From assembly GCA_902775595.1 (NCBI GenBank), contig CACYNF010000005.1, positions 1 through 55,252 of the forward strand: a stretch of 55,252 bases of DNA, in the 5' to 3' direction. This stretch comes from an uncultured bacterium (GTDB lineage Bacteria > Verrucomicrobiota > Kiritimatiellia > RFP12 > UBA1067). Within the stretch, counting starts at the first letter, position 1. The number at the start of each line of letters is the position of its first letter. This document shows positions 48,680 through 55,234 of this stretch, piece by piece. The notes below the pieces were generated by a model, which saw nothing but the letters and a program-made list of their open reading frames with translations, was not told the origin of the DNA and did not search any database. A program made the position numbers and the translations under genes.

Positions 48680-48849
48680 CCCACAAATTTGGGCGTGGCG
48701 CAATTGGCTTCTCATTCGCCCCCCCTACCCCAACTCTCGCATGCGCCCGATTTTTTTCATTTCCTGCGGCGCCTGCCGCAGCGGTCACGCCGGAGGCGTG
48801 CCCCTACCACGCGAACCCATCGGTAGGGGCGGCACTCCGTGCCGTCCGC
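48680..48849. repeat. 170-bp direct repeat, right copy
   Basis: Partner of 47618-47787. It keeps the CAATTGGCTTCTCAT core, the CTGCCGCAGCGGTCACGCC segment and a terminal REP. Confidence 0.85.
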
Positions 48850-48861
48850 ACTACCTCGCGA

Positions 48862-48899
48862 CCGCGCACACCGGACGCCTCGGAGAGGCGCCCCTACCA
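48862..48899. repeat. REP unit, reverse orientation
   Basis: Stem CGCCTC-GGA-GAGGCG followed by CCCCTACC. The stem differs from the other copies but pairs perfectly. Confidence 0.7.
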
Positions 48900-48930
48900 A
48901 CACCTTGCCCGGCTCGCTTTCACGCTCCAT

Positions 48931-48961
48931 AAACAAAAACCCGCGGCGTTGCTGCCGCGGG
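48931..48961 (-). terminator. Intrinsic terminator T1
   Basis: An 8-bp CCCGCGGC/GCCGCGGG stem with a 6-nt loop, followed on the minus strand by TTTTTGTTT. It ends the antitoxin transcript. Near-identical to T2, T3 and T4. Confidence 0.85.
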
Positions 48962-48976
48962 ATTTATTCTTCTCTT

Positions 48977-49288
48977 TTACGCATTTGAGAACTGCAGCGG
49001 GTAGTCTTTGCCGCCTATTTCAATCTGAAGCTTTAGAATACCGCCAAGTGCGCTTACAATTTTCTGCAATGTTCCTATTCGCAGATTATCACTTCTCTCA
49101 AAAGCCGCGTATGTCGGCTGGGCAATATGAAGGCGATCAGCAACCTCCACCTGCGTGACACCAAGCTCGCGGCGAATCTGCGACAAGACATATTCGCGGT
49201 TCATATCTGAAGCCGCAGTTTCATTTGCCGCCCTGCGCTCTGGCGACATCTTATCGCGCAAACGATTGAAGGAACGATGTCCGCTCAT
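48977..49288 (-). CDS. XRE-family (HigA-like) antitoxin, orphan
   Basis: 103 aa with a helix-turn-helix domain (about residues 36-90; LGVTQVEVADRLHIAQPTYAAFERSDNLRIGTLQKIVSALGG) and a short beta C-terminus (LKLQIEIGGKDY) typical of HigA-like antitoxins that bind toxin and repress their own promoter. AGGAGG lies 7-8 nt before ATG 49288, and the start overlaps the toxin remnant's stop by ATGA. Because the toxin lacks its 5' half, this antitoxin appears to be kept alone. Terminator T1 follows the stop. Confidence 0.85.
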   Translation of the reverse strand: MSGHRSFNRLRDKMSPERRAANETAASDMNREYVLSQIRRELGVTQVEVADRLHIAQPTYAAFERSDNLRIGTLQKIVSALGGILKLQIEIGGKDYPLQFSNA

Positions 49289-49491
49289 GATTTGTCCTCC
49301 TGTTTTATTTCTTTTAGATGTTCCTCAAATATACGCTCCGCTTTGGGCACATTTTCGATATACCACCGGTCATTTCCAGTCTTATCACCTCCAATAAGCA
49401 ACAAAGCAGATCGAACAGGATCAAAAGCATACAGAATCCTTATGGGATGCCCGCCGCTCTGAAATAGTATAGCATATTTCCTATATTGCGG
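49285..49491 (-). pseudogene. 5'-truncated HigB/RelE-type toxin
   Basis: The frame ending at 49285 encodes RILYAFDPVRSALLLIGGDK...DRWYIENVPKAERIFEEHL, the C-terminal half of phage Gp49/HigB-type toxins. Upstream it meets a stop (TGA, 49492-49494) with no ATG, GTG or TTG between that stop and the conserved block. About 50-60 N-terminal residues are missing. A strong promoter sits inside the remaining segment, so the deletion removed the 5' coding part but kept transcription of the antitoxin. Confidence 0.75.
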
Positions 49492-49495
49492 TCAA
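49466..49495 (-). promoter_or_regulatory. Promoter of the relic toxin-antitoxin operon
   Basis: TTGACC (49490-49495), 18-nt spacer ending ATATGC, TATACT (49466-49471). The same TTGACC, 18-nt spacer and ATATGCTA pattern precedes the intact toxin-antitoxin operon at 55097-55126, suggesting a shared origin. Confidence 0.75.
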
Positions 49496-49526
49496 TCGTC
49501 GTTCGTCGTACCTTTTGCGCTCTATT

Positions 49527-49689
49527 GGAAACAACATAAACAACTTTTGAAAACAACCTTTTCAAGGTGTGCGGGCTAACATGCCCGCACGTTCCTCATC
49601 TCGCCGCGAAACCTCGCGGCGCTCTCAAATCGCCGCGCTTGTTGCGCGGCATAAAGAAGTTGTTTTTACAAGTTGTTCCAGTTGTTTCC
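49527..49689. repeat. 163-bp element: terminal inverted repeats around three hairpins
   Basis: Terminal arms 49527-49557 and 49659-49689 are inverted repeats matching at 26 of 31 positions (both begin GGAAACAAC and share AACAACTT and AAACAAC). Between them are three perfect hairpins: GTGCGGGC/GCCCGCAC (49569-49590), CGCCGCGA/TCGCGGCG (49602-49621) and GCCGCGC/GCGCGGC (49632-49650). This is a multibranch, cloverleaf-like layout. It contains no gene. It may be a MITE-like mobile element or a structured RNA; I do not recognise a described family. Confidence 0.75.
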
Positions 49690-49726
49690 CCCTACATGCT
49701 CTACATGTTCTACACGGCTAAAATCA

Positions 49727-49764
49727 CAAAAACCCGCGGCGTTTCTGCCGCGGGTTTTGTTTTC
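49727..49764 (-). terminator. Intrinsic terminator T2 (bidirectional)
   Basis: The same 8-bp CCCGCGGC/GCCGCGGG stem and GTTTCT loop, with T-tracts on both sides (plus: TTTTGTTTTC; minus: TTTTTGTGATTTT). It ends the 49782-52172 transcript. Confidence 0.85.
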
Positions 49765-49781
49765 AGCGTTACTCGCCTACC

Positions 49782-52172
49782 TTACGGGGTCACCGGCTTG
49801 ACCACAAGCGTCGCCCTGAAGAAGTGGTCGCCATCGGTCTTCTCATGCCACGAGATTGGGCTGAGTGTTGCAGTACCTTCAATCACAACCTTGCCGTTGC
49901 CATAGTCGGCACCATCAGCCGGCGCAATCGTGACCGTATCACCCGAAACCGTAATCGCGGTGATCTTGAAGTTCGCAGCCGCCTCATCAATCGCCGCCTG
50001 CGTATTCGCGCAGTTCAGGAGGAAGGCCTCAGGAAGGATGCTGCCCTTATCAGCATAAGCAACGTTATTTGCCTCCGCCCAAGTCGCGACTGCTTTCGCG
50101 TCCGCCGTGGCAAGCGCATTTGTGATGCCAGAGAATAGATCACCCGCCGCCTTGCCTTCGGCAGCGATAAGATCCTCACCCTCCGGCCAATCTTCCTGCG
50201 ACTGCTCCGAAACCGGAGCAGGAATCGTGACCGAGACACTCGCGTCAACAACGGTGATTGTCTTGGTGATCGACCCCTCGGAGAGCGTCCAGCCTTCTGG
50301 AGCCTGAGCGTACTCATATCCGCTCTTAGCCGTCGCTGTGATGACAATCACATCGTCAGCCTTGATCACGGCACCCGTCTCGGCAGGCTCGCCGTTGATT
50401 GTGACAGAAGACTCAGCGTTCTCGTTATCCATGATCGTGAGAGTGAGCTCAGCGGGCTCGCTTTCGCCAACCTGGAAGTAGTCTTCACCATAATAGGTGA
50501 CATTAACCCCGTCATCAACGTAATTATCTCGATAGAGATAGAAGTCTCCAACCGCTCCCGCTGCATTTTCATCAAGATAATATCCACCATAGACGGACAA
50601 GACGGACGGATCATCACTGTCAACGAACACCTCGCCATCAAACCAACCAGCGTAGATAGTCGTTTCGCCACCGGTAAGAAGGACGGCCTGAGTGGCATCT
50701 CCTGCCGCCGCAACATGGCCAATTTCTGCCGTAGAGTTCGTTATGAAGAGCGTTGCACCGCTGTTAATTATAGCGGCATCTGTCACGCCTGTAAGCGTCT
50801 TACCAGCAAGGTCGATGGTAACCCAACCATCCGACACCTCATTGTCGCCGACAACATCAACCAGCAACTTGATTGTGCCCATGTTCGCTTCATCAGCACC
50901 AGCAGCCACATCAAGTGCGTCAGCGAAAGTGCCGTAGTGGACACCGCCAACATCAAACTTGGGCTGCATTGCCTTGATAGTCAGCTTCGCACCCTCGGCA
51001 ACGGTAAACTTACCATTTTCGTCGATTTCCGCGCCAGTACCAACAACTTCCCACTCGTCTGCCTCATAGCCTGTCGCATACGTCGCGGTGACAGTCAAAT
51101 AAGTAATGCCCGTGCCAAGCAGAAGGTTGGTGGAAACGGCTCCATCAGTAGACGCGCCGTCAACGAGAGTGGTACCCTCGCTATCGACAACCGTGTAGGT
51201 CGCGACACCCTCGTCCCACGCGATTTCCACCGCCGTTCCTTCTTCAATAAAGCCAGGATCAGCCGTGAACGCAAGATTATCGACACAACCCGACCCTTTG
51301 AAGCCAACAGTCGTGAGCTTATCGAAATCAGTGCCGCCATTCGCGACAAGGCTCGGCAGAAGCGCATGCTTTTCACCGTTGTAGAGGTATGTCTGAACAG
51401 CCGCGTTAAGAGCCCCCACATAAGCGGAATCACCAGCGGCAACGTCGCTCGCATAAGTCAGCGGCTTGGGATTACCGTCAATATAGATCGCGAAGCCAAC
51501 GGGCGCAACGGAGGAGCCAACTTTCGCGATCGAGCGAACAGTAAGACGGTGCCACGCGTTAACGTCAAAGTCGGCGTTGTCGGGAAGGTTCATTACATAG
51601 TTGGTCGGAACAATCGCCGAACCTTCGACATAGCCGGCGCGGACGACGATGTTGCTTATCGGCGTTTCGCCTTCGGCGACTTCGGTGGGGTCCTGACCGA
51701 CATAGGAAATCGCAATCTTGTCGCCATCCGCAACATCGCTCTCCACAAAGGGCTGGTCGGCAGGCGTGAACTTGACGAGAGTATCGAGATAGATGCCATC
51801 GCCGATCGCAGCCGCGACCCCGCCGGGCTGAACATTGCGCTGAAGCATATTCGCCGACGATTCGACATGGAGATACTGCGAGCCGACATCGCCAAGACCC
51901 GTAGGCGTAGCTTCGGCGCCTTCCGCGTCATAGGCCAGTATCATGTTCTCGGAATCATCTCCCTCGGGCAGAGCCACCCAAGTGGCGGCAAACCCGGACT
52001 CGCCCGCAACCAGGCCATTGTCGTCGTTTGTCGTGCTGAGCAACTCGCCCGCCTTGTATGGAGGATCATCCTCAAAGCCCGTATTTGTAAACGTTCGGAC
52101 TTCATCACCATTGACAGCGCCGAACGCGAGGAGCGTCGCCGCAACGGATACGACTGTCATTAGTTTTTTCAT
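49782..52172 (-). CDS. Exported beta-helix-like protein (surface or secreted)
   Basis: 796 aa from ATG 52172, chosen because GGGAG lies 8 nt upstream and a signal peptide begins there (MKKLMTVVSVAATLLAFG). Residues about 20-300 resemble a ConA-like jelly roll (TNTGFEDD, GDGIYLDTLVKFTP, FDVNAWHRLTVRS, FAIYIDGNPKPL). Residues about 405-560 look like a right-handed beta-helix (FADALDVAAG...GTIKLLVDV, GATLFITNSTAEIG, GGETTIYAGWFDG). The C-terminus (DHFFRATLVV) resembles the FFKATL end of giant protein B. The gene has its own promoter and terminator, so it is a single-gene unit. Composition is less GC-rich than the core genes. Function unknown, probably adhesion or surface coating. Confidence 0.75.
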   Translation of the reverse strand: MKKLMTVVSVAATLLAFGAVNGDEVRTFTNTGFEDDPPYKAGELLSTTNDDNGLVAGESGFAATWVALPEGDDSENMILAYDAEGAEATPTGLGDVGSQYLHVESSANMLQRNVQPGGVAAAIGDGIYLDTLVKFTPADQPFVESDVADGDKIAISYVGQDPTEVAEGETPISNIVVRAGYVEGSAIVPTNYVMNLPDNADFDVNAWHRLTVRSIAKVGSSVAPVGFAIYIDGNPKPLTYASDVAAGDSAYVGALNAAVQTYLYNGEKHALLPSLVANGGTDFDKLTTVGFKGSGCVDNLAFTADPGFIEEGTAVEIAWDEGVATYTVVDSEGTTLVDGASTDGAVSTNLLLGTGITYLTVTATYATGYEADEWEVVGTGAEIDENGKFTVAEGAKLTIKAMQPKFDVGGVHYGTFADALDVAAGADEANMGTIKLLVDVVGDNEVSDGWVTIDLAGKTLTGVTDAAIINSGATLFITNSTAEIGHVAAAGDATQAVLLTGGETTIYAGWFDGEVFVDSDDPSVLSVYGGYYLDENAAGAVGDFYLYRDNYVDDGVNVTYYGEDYFQVGESEPAELTLTIMDNENAESSVTINGEPAETGAVIKADDVIVITATAKSGYEYAQAPEGWTLSEGSITKTITVVDASVSVTIPAPVSEQSQEDWPEGEDLIAAEGKAAGDLFSGITNALATADAKAVATWAEANNVAYADKGSILPEAFLLNCANTQAAIDEAAANFKITAITVSGDTVTIAPADGADYGNGKVVIEGTATLSPISWHEKTDGDHFFRATLVVKPVTP

Positions 52173-52228
52173 TTTGTTACTCCCTATTTGTCTTTGAAAT
52201 TGTGTGCACACTTTTCCCAGACACCGCT

Positions 52229-52257
52229 ATGATACCAAATTTTTTTCTCCCCCGCAA
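52229..52257 (-). promoter_or_regulatory. Promoter of the exported beta-helix-like gene
   Basis: TTGCGG (52252-52257), 17-nt spacer, TATCAT (52229-52234); leader about 50 nt. The -35 lies at the end of the repeat at 52252-52310, as in the ATPase promoter at 54235-54263. Confidence 0.65.
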
Positions 52258-52310
52258 GGGGGAAAATAAAAAAATTTTCACCCGTCTGGGGGAAGAGTTT
52301 TTAGGGGGCT
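52252..52310. repeat. GCAAGGGGGAAAAT...TTTTCACCC repeat, copy 1
   Basis: Near-identical to 54258-54311; a shorter copy lies at 52771-52799. The core AAAAAATTTTCACCCG is followed by TGGGGGAAG. Its end supplies the -35 (TTGCG) of the adjacent promoter in both full copies. Confidence 0.75.
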
Positions 52311-52354
52311 GGGGGCTGGGCTCTTCTCGGAAAGATTAAGGGGCAAGCCTTCCT

Positions 52355-52540
52355 TTACATATCTTCAAGCGAAAGACCCGACAGCGTTCTCCTCAATTTT
52401 CTTTTCTCCGGATTCTTGTCAAGAAACGCCTTTGACTTGCGCTCCAGGTCGTTCAAGCATTTAAAGAAACGAACATTTCGGAAATGTCCATTTCTGAACT
52501 GCGGGTATTTTACTAAATTCCTGTTTTGGCTGTCAATCAC
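52355..52540 (-). pseudogene. C-terminal remnant of a DUF234-type ATPase
   Basis: 61 codons ending LERKSKAFLDKNPEKRKLRRTLSGLSLEDM-like sequence; the final GLSLEDM and the preceding LExKxxAF helix match the C-terminus of the intact ATPase at 52826-54154. The rest of that protein is absent here, so this is a deletion relic of a second gene copy. Confidence 0.7.
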
Positions 52541-52552
52541 CCAAATGCCCGG

Positions 52553-52721
52553 GTATTTTTGGGGACATATTTTTGGGGGACAGACCCCACGATAGCCAAT
52601 ATATTTTTGGGGACAGACCCCACGATAGCCAATAAAATCAAGGGTTTTGCGGGGTCCCCGAGTTTATTCCTCCCCTCTACACGTTCTACACGCTCTACAC
52701 GGCTAAAGACTCTCCACCCCG
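52553..52721. repeat. Intergenic repeat cassette, copy 1
   Basis: Holds two ATTTTTGGGGACAGACCCC units with ACGATAGCCAAT tails (45-bp local duplication), then AATCAAGGGTTT, a CCCCGAGTTTATTCC block and TCTACACG repeats, running into terminator T3. Copy 2 is 54312-54435. Confidence 0.8.
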
Positions 52722-52752
52722 AAACAAAAACCCGCGGCGTTTCTGCCGCGGG
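52722..52752 (-). terminator. Intrinsic terminator T3
   Basis: The same 8-bp stem and GTTTCT loop; minus-strand T-tract TTTTTGTTTC. It ends the ATPase transcript. Confidence 0.8.
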
Positions 52753-52770
52753 CTTCGCCCCTCCGCCTCA

Positions 52771-52799
52771 TGAAAAAATTTTCACCCGCTTGGGGGAAG
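52771..52799. repeat. AAAAAATTTTCACCCG repeat, short copy
   Basis: Third copy of the element at 52252 and 54258, located between the ATPase stop and terminator T3. Confidence 0.65.
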
Positions 52800-52825
52800 G
52801 GGTGAAGCTGCAGCGAAAGCGGGGA

Positions 52826-54154
52826 TCACATATCTTCTAAACTCAAGCCGACATAGTCGCAGGACCATCCACTCGGCAGATTGCCGCACTTGCGAAAGAA
52901 TGCATCGGCCTTCTTCTCAAGCGATCGGAGAGATATGTCTCGCTTGTCGCGTTTTATCTCGGCAAATCGCATCCGTCGGTTGAGTTCATCTTCGCAGACG
53001 AGATCAATCTCGTTCTCTCCATTCCTGTCCCACCAGCTGCCGATACGCGTATATGTTGTATCCTCCTTGAATCGTGCGCGAAAGTAGCTCTCCAACGCCT
53101 CGCCGGAATAAACATCGAAGTCGCGCCTTACAATCTCAAGCAGTTCGGGAAACCTCCCTAACTCGATAAGGTACTGGTATTTGTAGATGAACCTAAACCA
53201 AAACCTTAAGAATCGATCCTCTATTTTGTAAAGACTGCTTCTGCCGCTTGATGCGCCCTTGAACGGTAGCTTTTTCTCAAGAATGCCATACTCAACCTCT
53301 AACTTCGAAAGATAGGCACCAGGATCAACTCCAACCGCATTCTTTATAGCGCCGTAGCTCGTATCGCCGGCGGCAACCGCCGAAAGAATCGAGAAGTAGG
53401 TTCCATAGTCCTTTCCAAATTCCTGCACAAGCACGGCTCGCCCTTCGTCTATCATAGGCGAACTGCGCCTAAAGACCGCCTCAAGCATGCCATCGCGCGT
53501 CACCGCCTCCTCGTCCATCAGTTCCTCAACATAACGCGCAACACCACCCGTCAAGGTCCAAAGCGCCAAAAGATCGTCCGGAGCATAGTTGTGGTCTGGG
53601 GAATATGTCGACAATATGTTCTTCAACACCGATATTTTAAAAGGCTCAAGCGTAATCTTGCCAGTATTGCGCCCATAGAGGGGTTCGCCTGCATCAAAGA
53701 ATATCCGCCCCATAAGTCGATTAACGCTTCCACACACGACAAGGTTGATTCGCGCCGTCTTGTGAAGAGAATCCCAAATGCCCGCCATCTCGCTGAATAC
53801 ACTCTGATTGACCCGAAAGAACTCCTGAAACTCGTCGATGACCAGCGTGATCGGTCGCTTGGCGGCCTCCTGCATGACCCACTTGAAGAGAGCGGCAAAT
53901 GAATCTGCGCGTCCTGGCAACTGTAAACCAAGAACATACTCTGCGACACCTTGCATAGTCTTGCACAGTTCTCGTTCTGTGCTCCTTGTCACAAGCCAAT
54001 AGATATATGGCATATCCCCCAGCGCGTGATGGATAAGTTCTGTCTTTCCAACTCGACGACGCCCGGTAAGCACCGTAAACCGGCTCGCTTTAGCCGCCAG
54101 ATTGCGCAACCGACGTAGTTCGTCGATTTCTTCTTCTCTTCCAAAGAACTCCAT
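52826..54154 (-). CDS. AAA ATPase with C-terminal DUF234 nuclease-like domain
   Basis: 442 aa. The N-terminal STAND/AAA-type P-loop domain (GREEEIDELRRL, Walker A GRRRVGKTEL, Walker B ITLVIDEFQEF) belongs to the archaeal-type ATPase_2 family. A winged-helix segment follows (AVAAGDTSYGAIKNAVGVDPGAYLSKLE), then a DUF234 domain of PD-(D/E)xK type (ENEIDLVCEDEL...RFAEIKRDK). These genes are common accessory genes in anaerobes and have no settled function; DNA or RNA cleavage is suspected from the fold. It has its own promoter and terminator T3, and a remnant of a second copy lies downstream, indicating past duplication. Confidence 0.88.
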   Translation of the reverse strand: MEFFGREEEIDELRRLRNLAAKASRFTVLTGRRRVGKTELIHHALGDMPYIYWLVTRSTERELCKTMQGVAEYVLGLQLPGRADSFAALFKWVMQEAAKRPITLVIDEFQEFFRVNQSVFSEMAGIWDSLHKTARINLVVCGSVNRLMGRIFFDAGEPLYGRNTGKITLEPFKISVLKNILSTYSPDHNYAPDDLLALWTLTGGVARYVEELMDEEAVTRDGMLEAVFRRSSPMIDEGRAVLVQEFGKDYGTYFSILSAVAAGDTSYGAIKNAVGVDPGAYLSKLEVEYGILEKKLPFKGASSGRSSLYKIEDRFLRFWFRFIYKYQYLIELGRFPELLEIVRRDFDVYSGEALESYFRARFKEDTTYTRIGSWWDRNGENEIDLVCEDELNRRMRFAEIKRDKRDISLRSLEKKADAFFRKCGNLPSGWSCDYVGLSLEDM

Positions 54155-54234
54155 AAGTCAATCTCCTTGGCTCACAACAGCTCAATTGACATTTGCTTAA
54201 TGGCCGTTTGCTTAATGGCTATTTGTCTGGGTGC

Positions 54235-54263
54235 ATTGTATCATACTATCCTCAGCATCGCAA
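54235..54263 (-). promoter_or_regulatory. Promoter of the DUF234 ATPase gene
   Basis: TTGCGA (54258-54263), 17-nt spacer, TACAAT (54235-54240), leader about 75 nt. The leader holds a near-direct repeat of CCATTAAGCAAA (twice between 54188 and 54220). Confidence 0.7.
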
Positions 54264-54311
54264 GGGGGAAAATGAAAAAATTTTCACCCGCCTGGGGGAA
54301 GAGTTTTTAGG
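54258..54311. repeat. GCAAGGGGGAAAAT...TTTTCACCC repeat, copy 2
   Basis: Partner of 52252-52310. Here it joins directly to the intergenic cassette at 54312. Confidence 0.75.
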
Positions 54312-54435
54312 GTATTTTTGGGGACATATTTTTGGGGACAGACCCCACGATAGCCAATAAAATCAAGGGTTTGAAGGGCCCATCCCCGAGTTTATTCCTC
54401 CCCTCTACACGCTCTACACGGCCAAGACCACCCCC
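54312..54435. repeat. Intergenic repeat cassette, copy 2
   Basis: Single-unit version of 52553-52721: ATTTTTGGGGACA twice, GACCCCACGATAGCC, CCCCGAGTTTATTCC and TCTACACG repeats, leading into T4. Confidence 0.8.
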
Positions 54436-54467
54436 AAAACAAAAACCCGCGGCGTTTCTGCCGCGGG
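54436..54467 (-). terminator. Intrinsic terminator T4
   Basis: The same 8-bp stem and GTTTCT loop; minus-strand T-tract TTTTTGTTTTG. It ends the toxin-antitoxin transcript. Confidence 0.8.
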
Positions 54468-54494
54468 CATTGATCCATTCTGATCTAATGGATT

Positions 54495-54788
54495 TCATCC
54501 AGCTATTGCAGGTGATACGCGGATGGTCAGACCTAACGCATCAAGCACACGCATCACTGTCGCCATTGTCGGATTGCCACCTGGTGCAAACGCCCGATAA
54601 AGATTCTCTCTGCCAACCTTTGCCTTGCGCGCAACCTTGCTCATGCCTTCGGCCTTTGCGACATCGCCAAGCGCTATTGTAAGAAATTCGGGGTCATTTT
54701 CCGCGATAGCGGCTTCGATATAGGCGGCGCGAGCTTCGGGAGTCTTAAGCGACTCCGTAACATCCCAGTTGTACAGTTTAGTTTCCAT
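54495..54788 (-). CDS. HI1420-type antitoxin (addiction module antidote)
   Basis: 97 aa: TPEARAAYIEAAIAENDPEF helical start, then an HTH core (ALGDVAKAEGMSKVARKAKVGRENLYRAFAPGGNPTMATVMRVLDALG) and a short beta tail, the layout of DNA-binding antitoxins paired with HI1419-like toxins. A perfect AAGGAGGT stands 4-5 nt before ATG 54788. It lies 10 nt after the toxin gene (toxin-first order) and is expected to neutralise the toxin and repress the shared promoter. Terminator T4 follows. Confidence 0.88.
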   Translation of the reverse strand: METKLYNWDVTESLKTPEARAAYIEAAIAENDPEFLTIALGDVAKAEGMSKVARKAKVGRENLYRAFAPGGNPTMATVMRVLDALGLTIRVSPAIAG

Positions 54789-54798
54789 CTGAACCTCC

Positions 54799-55089
54799 TT
54801 AGATTGTTGCTGCTAATTCTTTCGCTTTTTCAATATCTTGCTTTTGGGTCGATTTATCGCCACCAGCCAAGAGTACCACTATCTCTCCATTACGCTCTGT
54901 ATAGTAGACTCTATAGCCAGGGCCAAAATCAAATCGTAATTCAAACACACCAGCACCAACAGATTTGGCATCGCCGAAATTTCCCAACTGCATACGCCTT
55001 ATACGAACAGCAATACGAGCCTTGGCTGCGATGTCCTTCAGCTTGCTGTACCACTTTGTGTAATGCCTTGTCTGCCTTACTGTTTTCAC
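54799..55089 (-). CDS. HI1419/RelE-superfamily toxin
   Basis: 96 aa, full length for the family: N-terminal helices (YTKWYSKLKDIAAKARIAVRIRRMQLGNFGD), then the strand AGVFELRFDFGPGYRVYYTERNGEIVVLLAGGDKSTQKQDI, which carries the conserved G.fELR...G.RvyY...vvLL.gGdK pattern. The family are mRNA-targeting toxins. Start GTG 55089; a TACAAT -10 box ends 7 nt upstream, so the message is probably leaderless while the antitoxin has a perfect Shine-Dalgarno. This arrangement could favour antitoxin translation. Confidence 0.9.
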   Translation of the reverse strand: MKTVRQTRHYTKWYSKLKDIAAKARIAVRIRRMQLGNFGDAKSVGAGVFELRFDFGPGYRVYYTERNGEIVVLLAGGDKSTQKQDIEKAKELAATI

Positions 55090-55096
55090 GGCGCAT

Positions 55097-55126
55097 ATTG
55101 TAGCATATATATCACAATCTGGTCAA
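55097..55126 (-). promoter_or_regulatory. Promoter of the intact toxin-antitoxin operon
   Basis: TTGACC (55121-55126), 18-nt spacer ending ATATGC, TACAAT (55097-55102). The spacer includes GATATATATGC, an AT-rich near-palindrome that could be the antitoxin operator. Confidence 0.75.
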
Positions 55127-55157
55127 GGGGCTTAGCCGCAGGGGGCAGGGGACCGCA

Positions 55158-55234
55158 GTTTGCCATAATAACGGACACTCTCAACAAAGGCGGGCAAGGC
55201 TTCGGACGACCCCGTTTGCCAAATACTGGACACT
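55158..55234. repeat. Pair of GTTTGCC...GGACACT direct repeats at the window edge
   Basis: GTTTGCC and GGACACT flank a variable centre in both copies (55158-55179 and 55214-55234). An ATG follows the second copy (55235), but the window ends six codons later. Possibly the end of an insertion sequence or another dispersed repeat; undecidable here. Confidence 0.4.
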
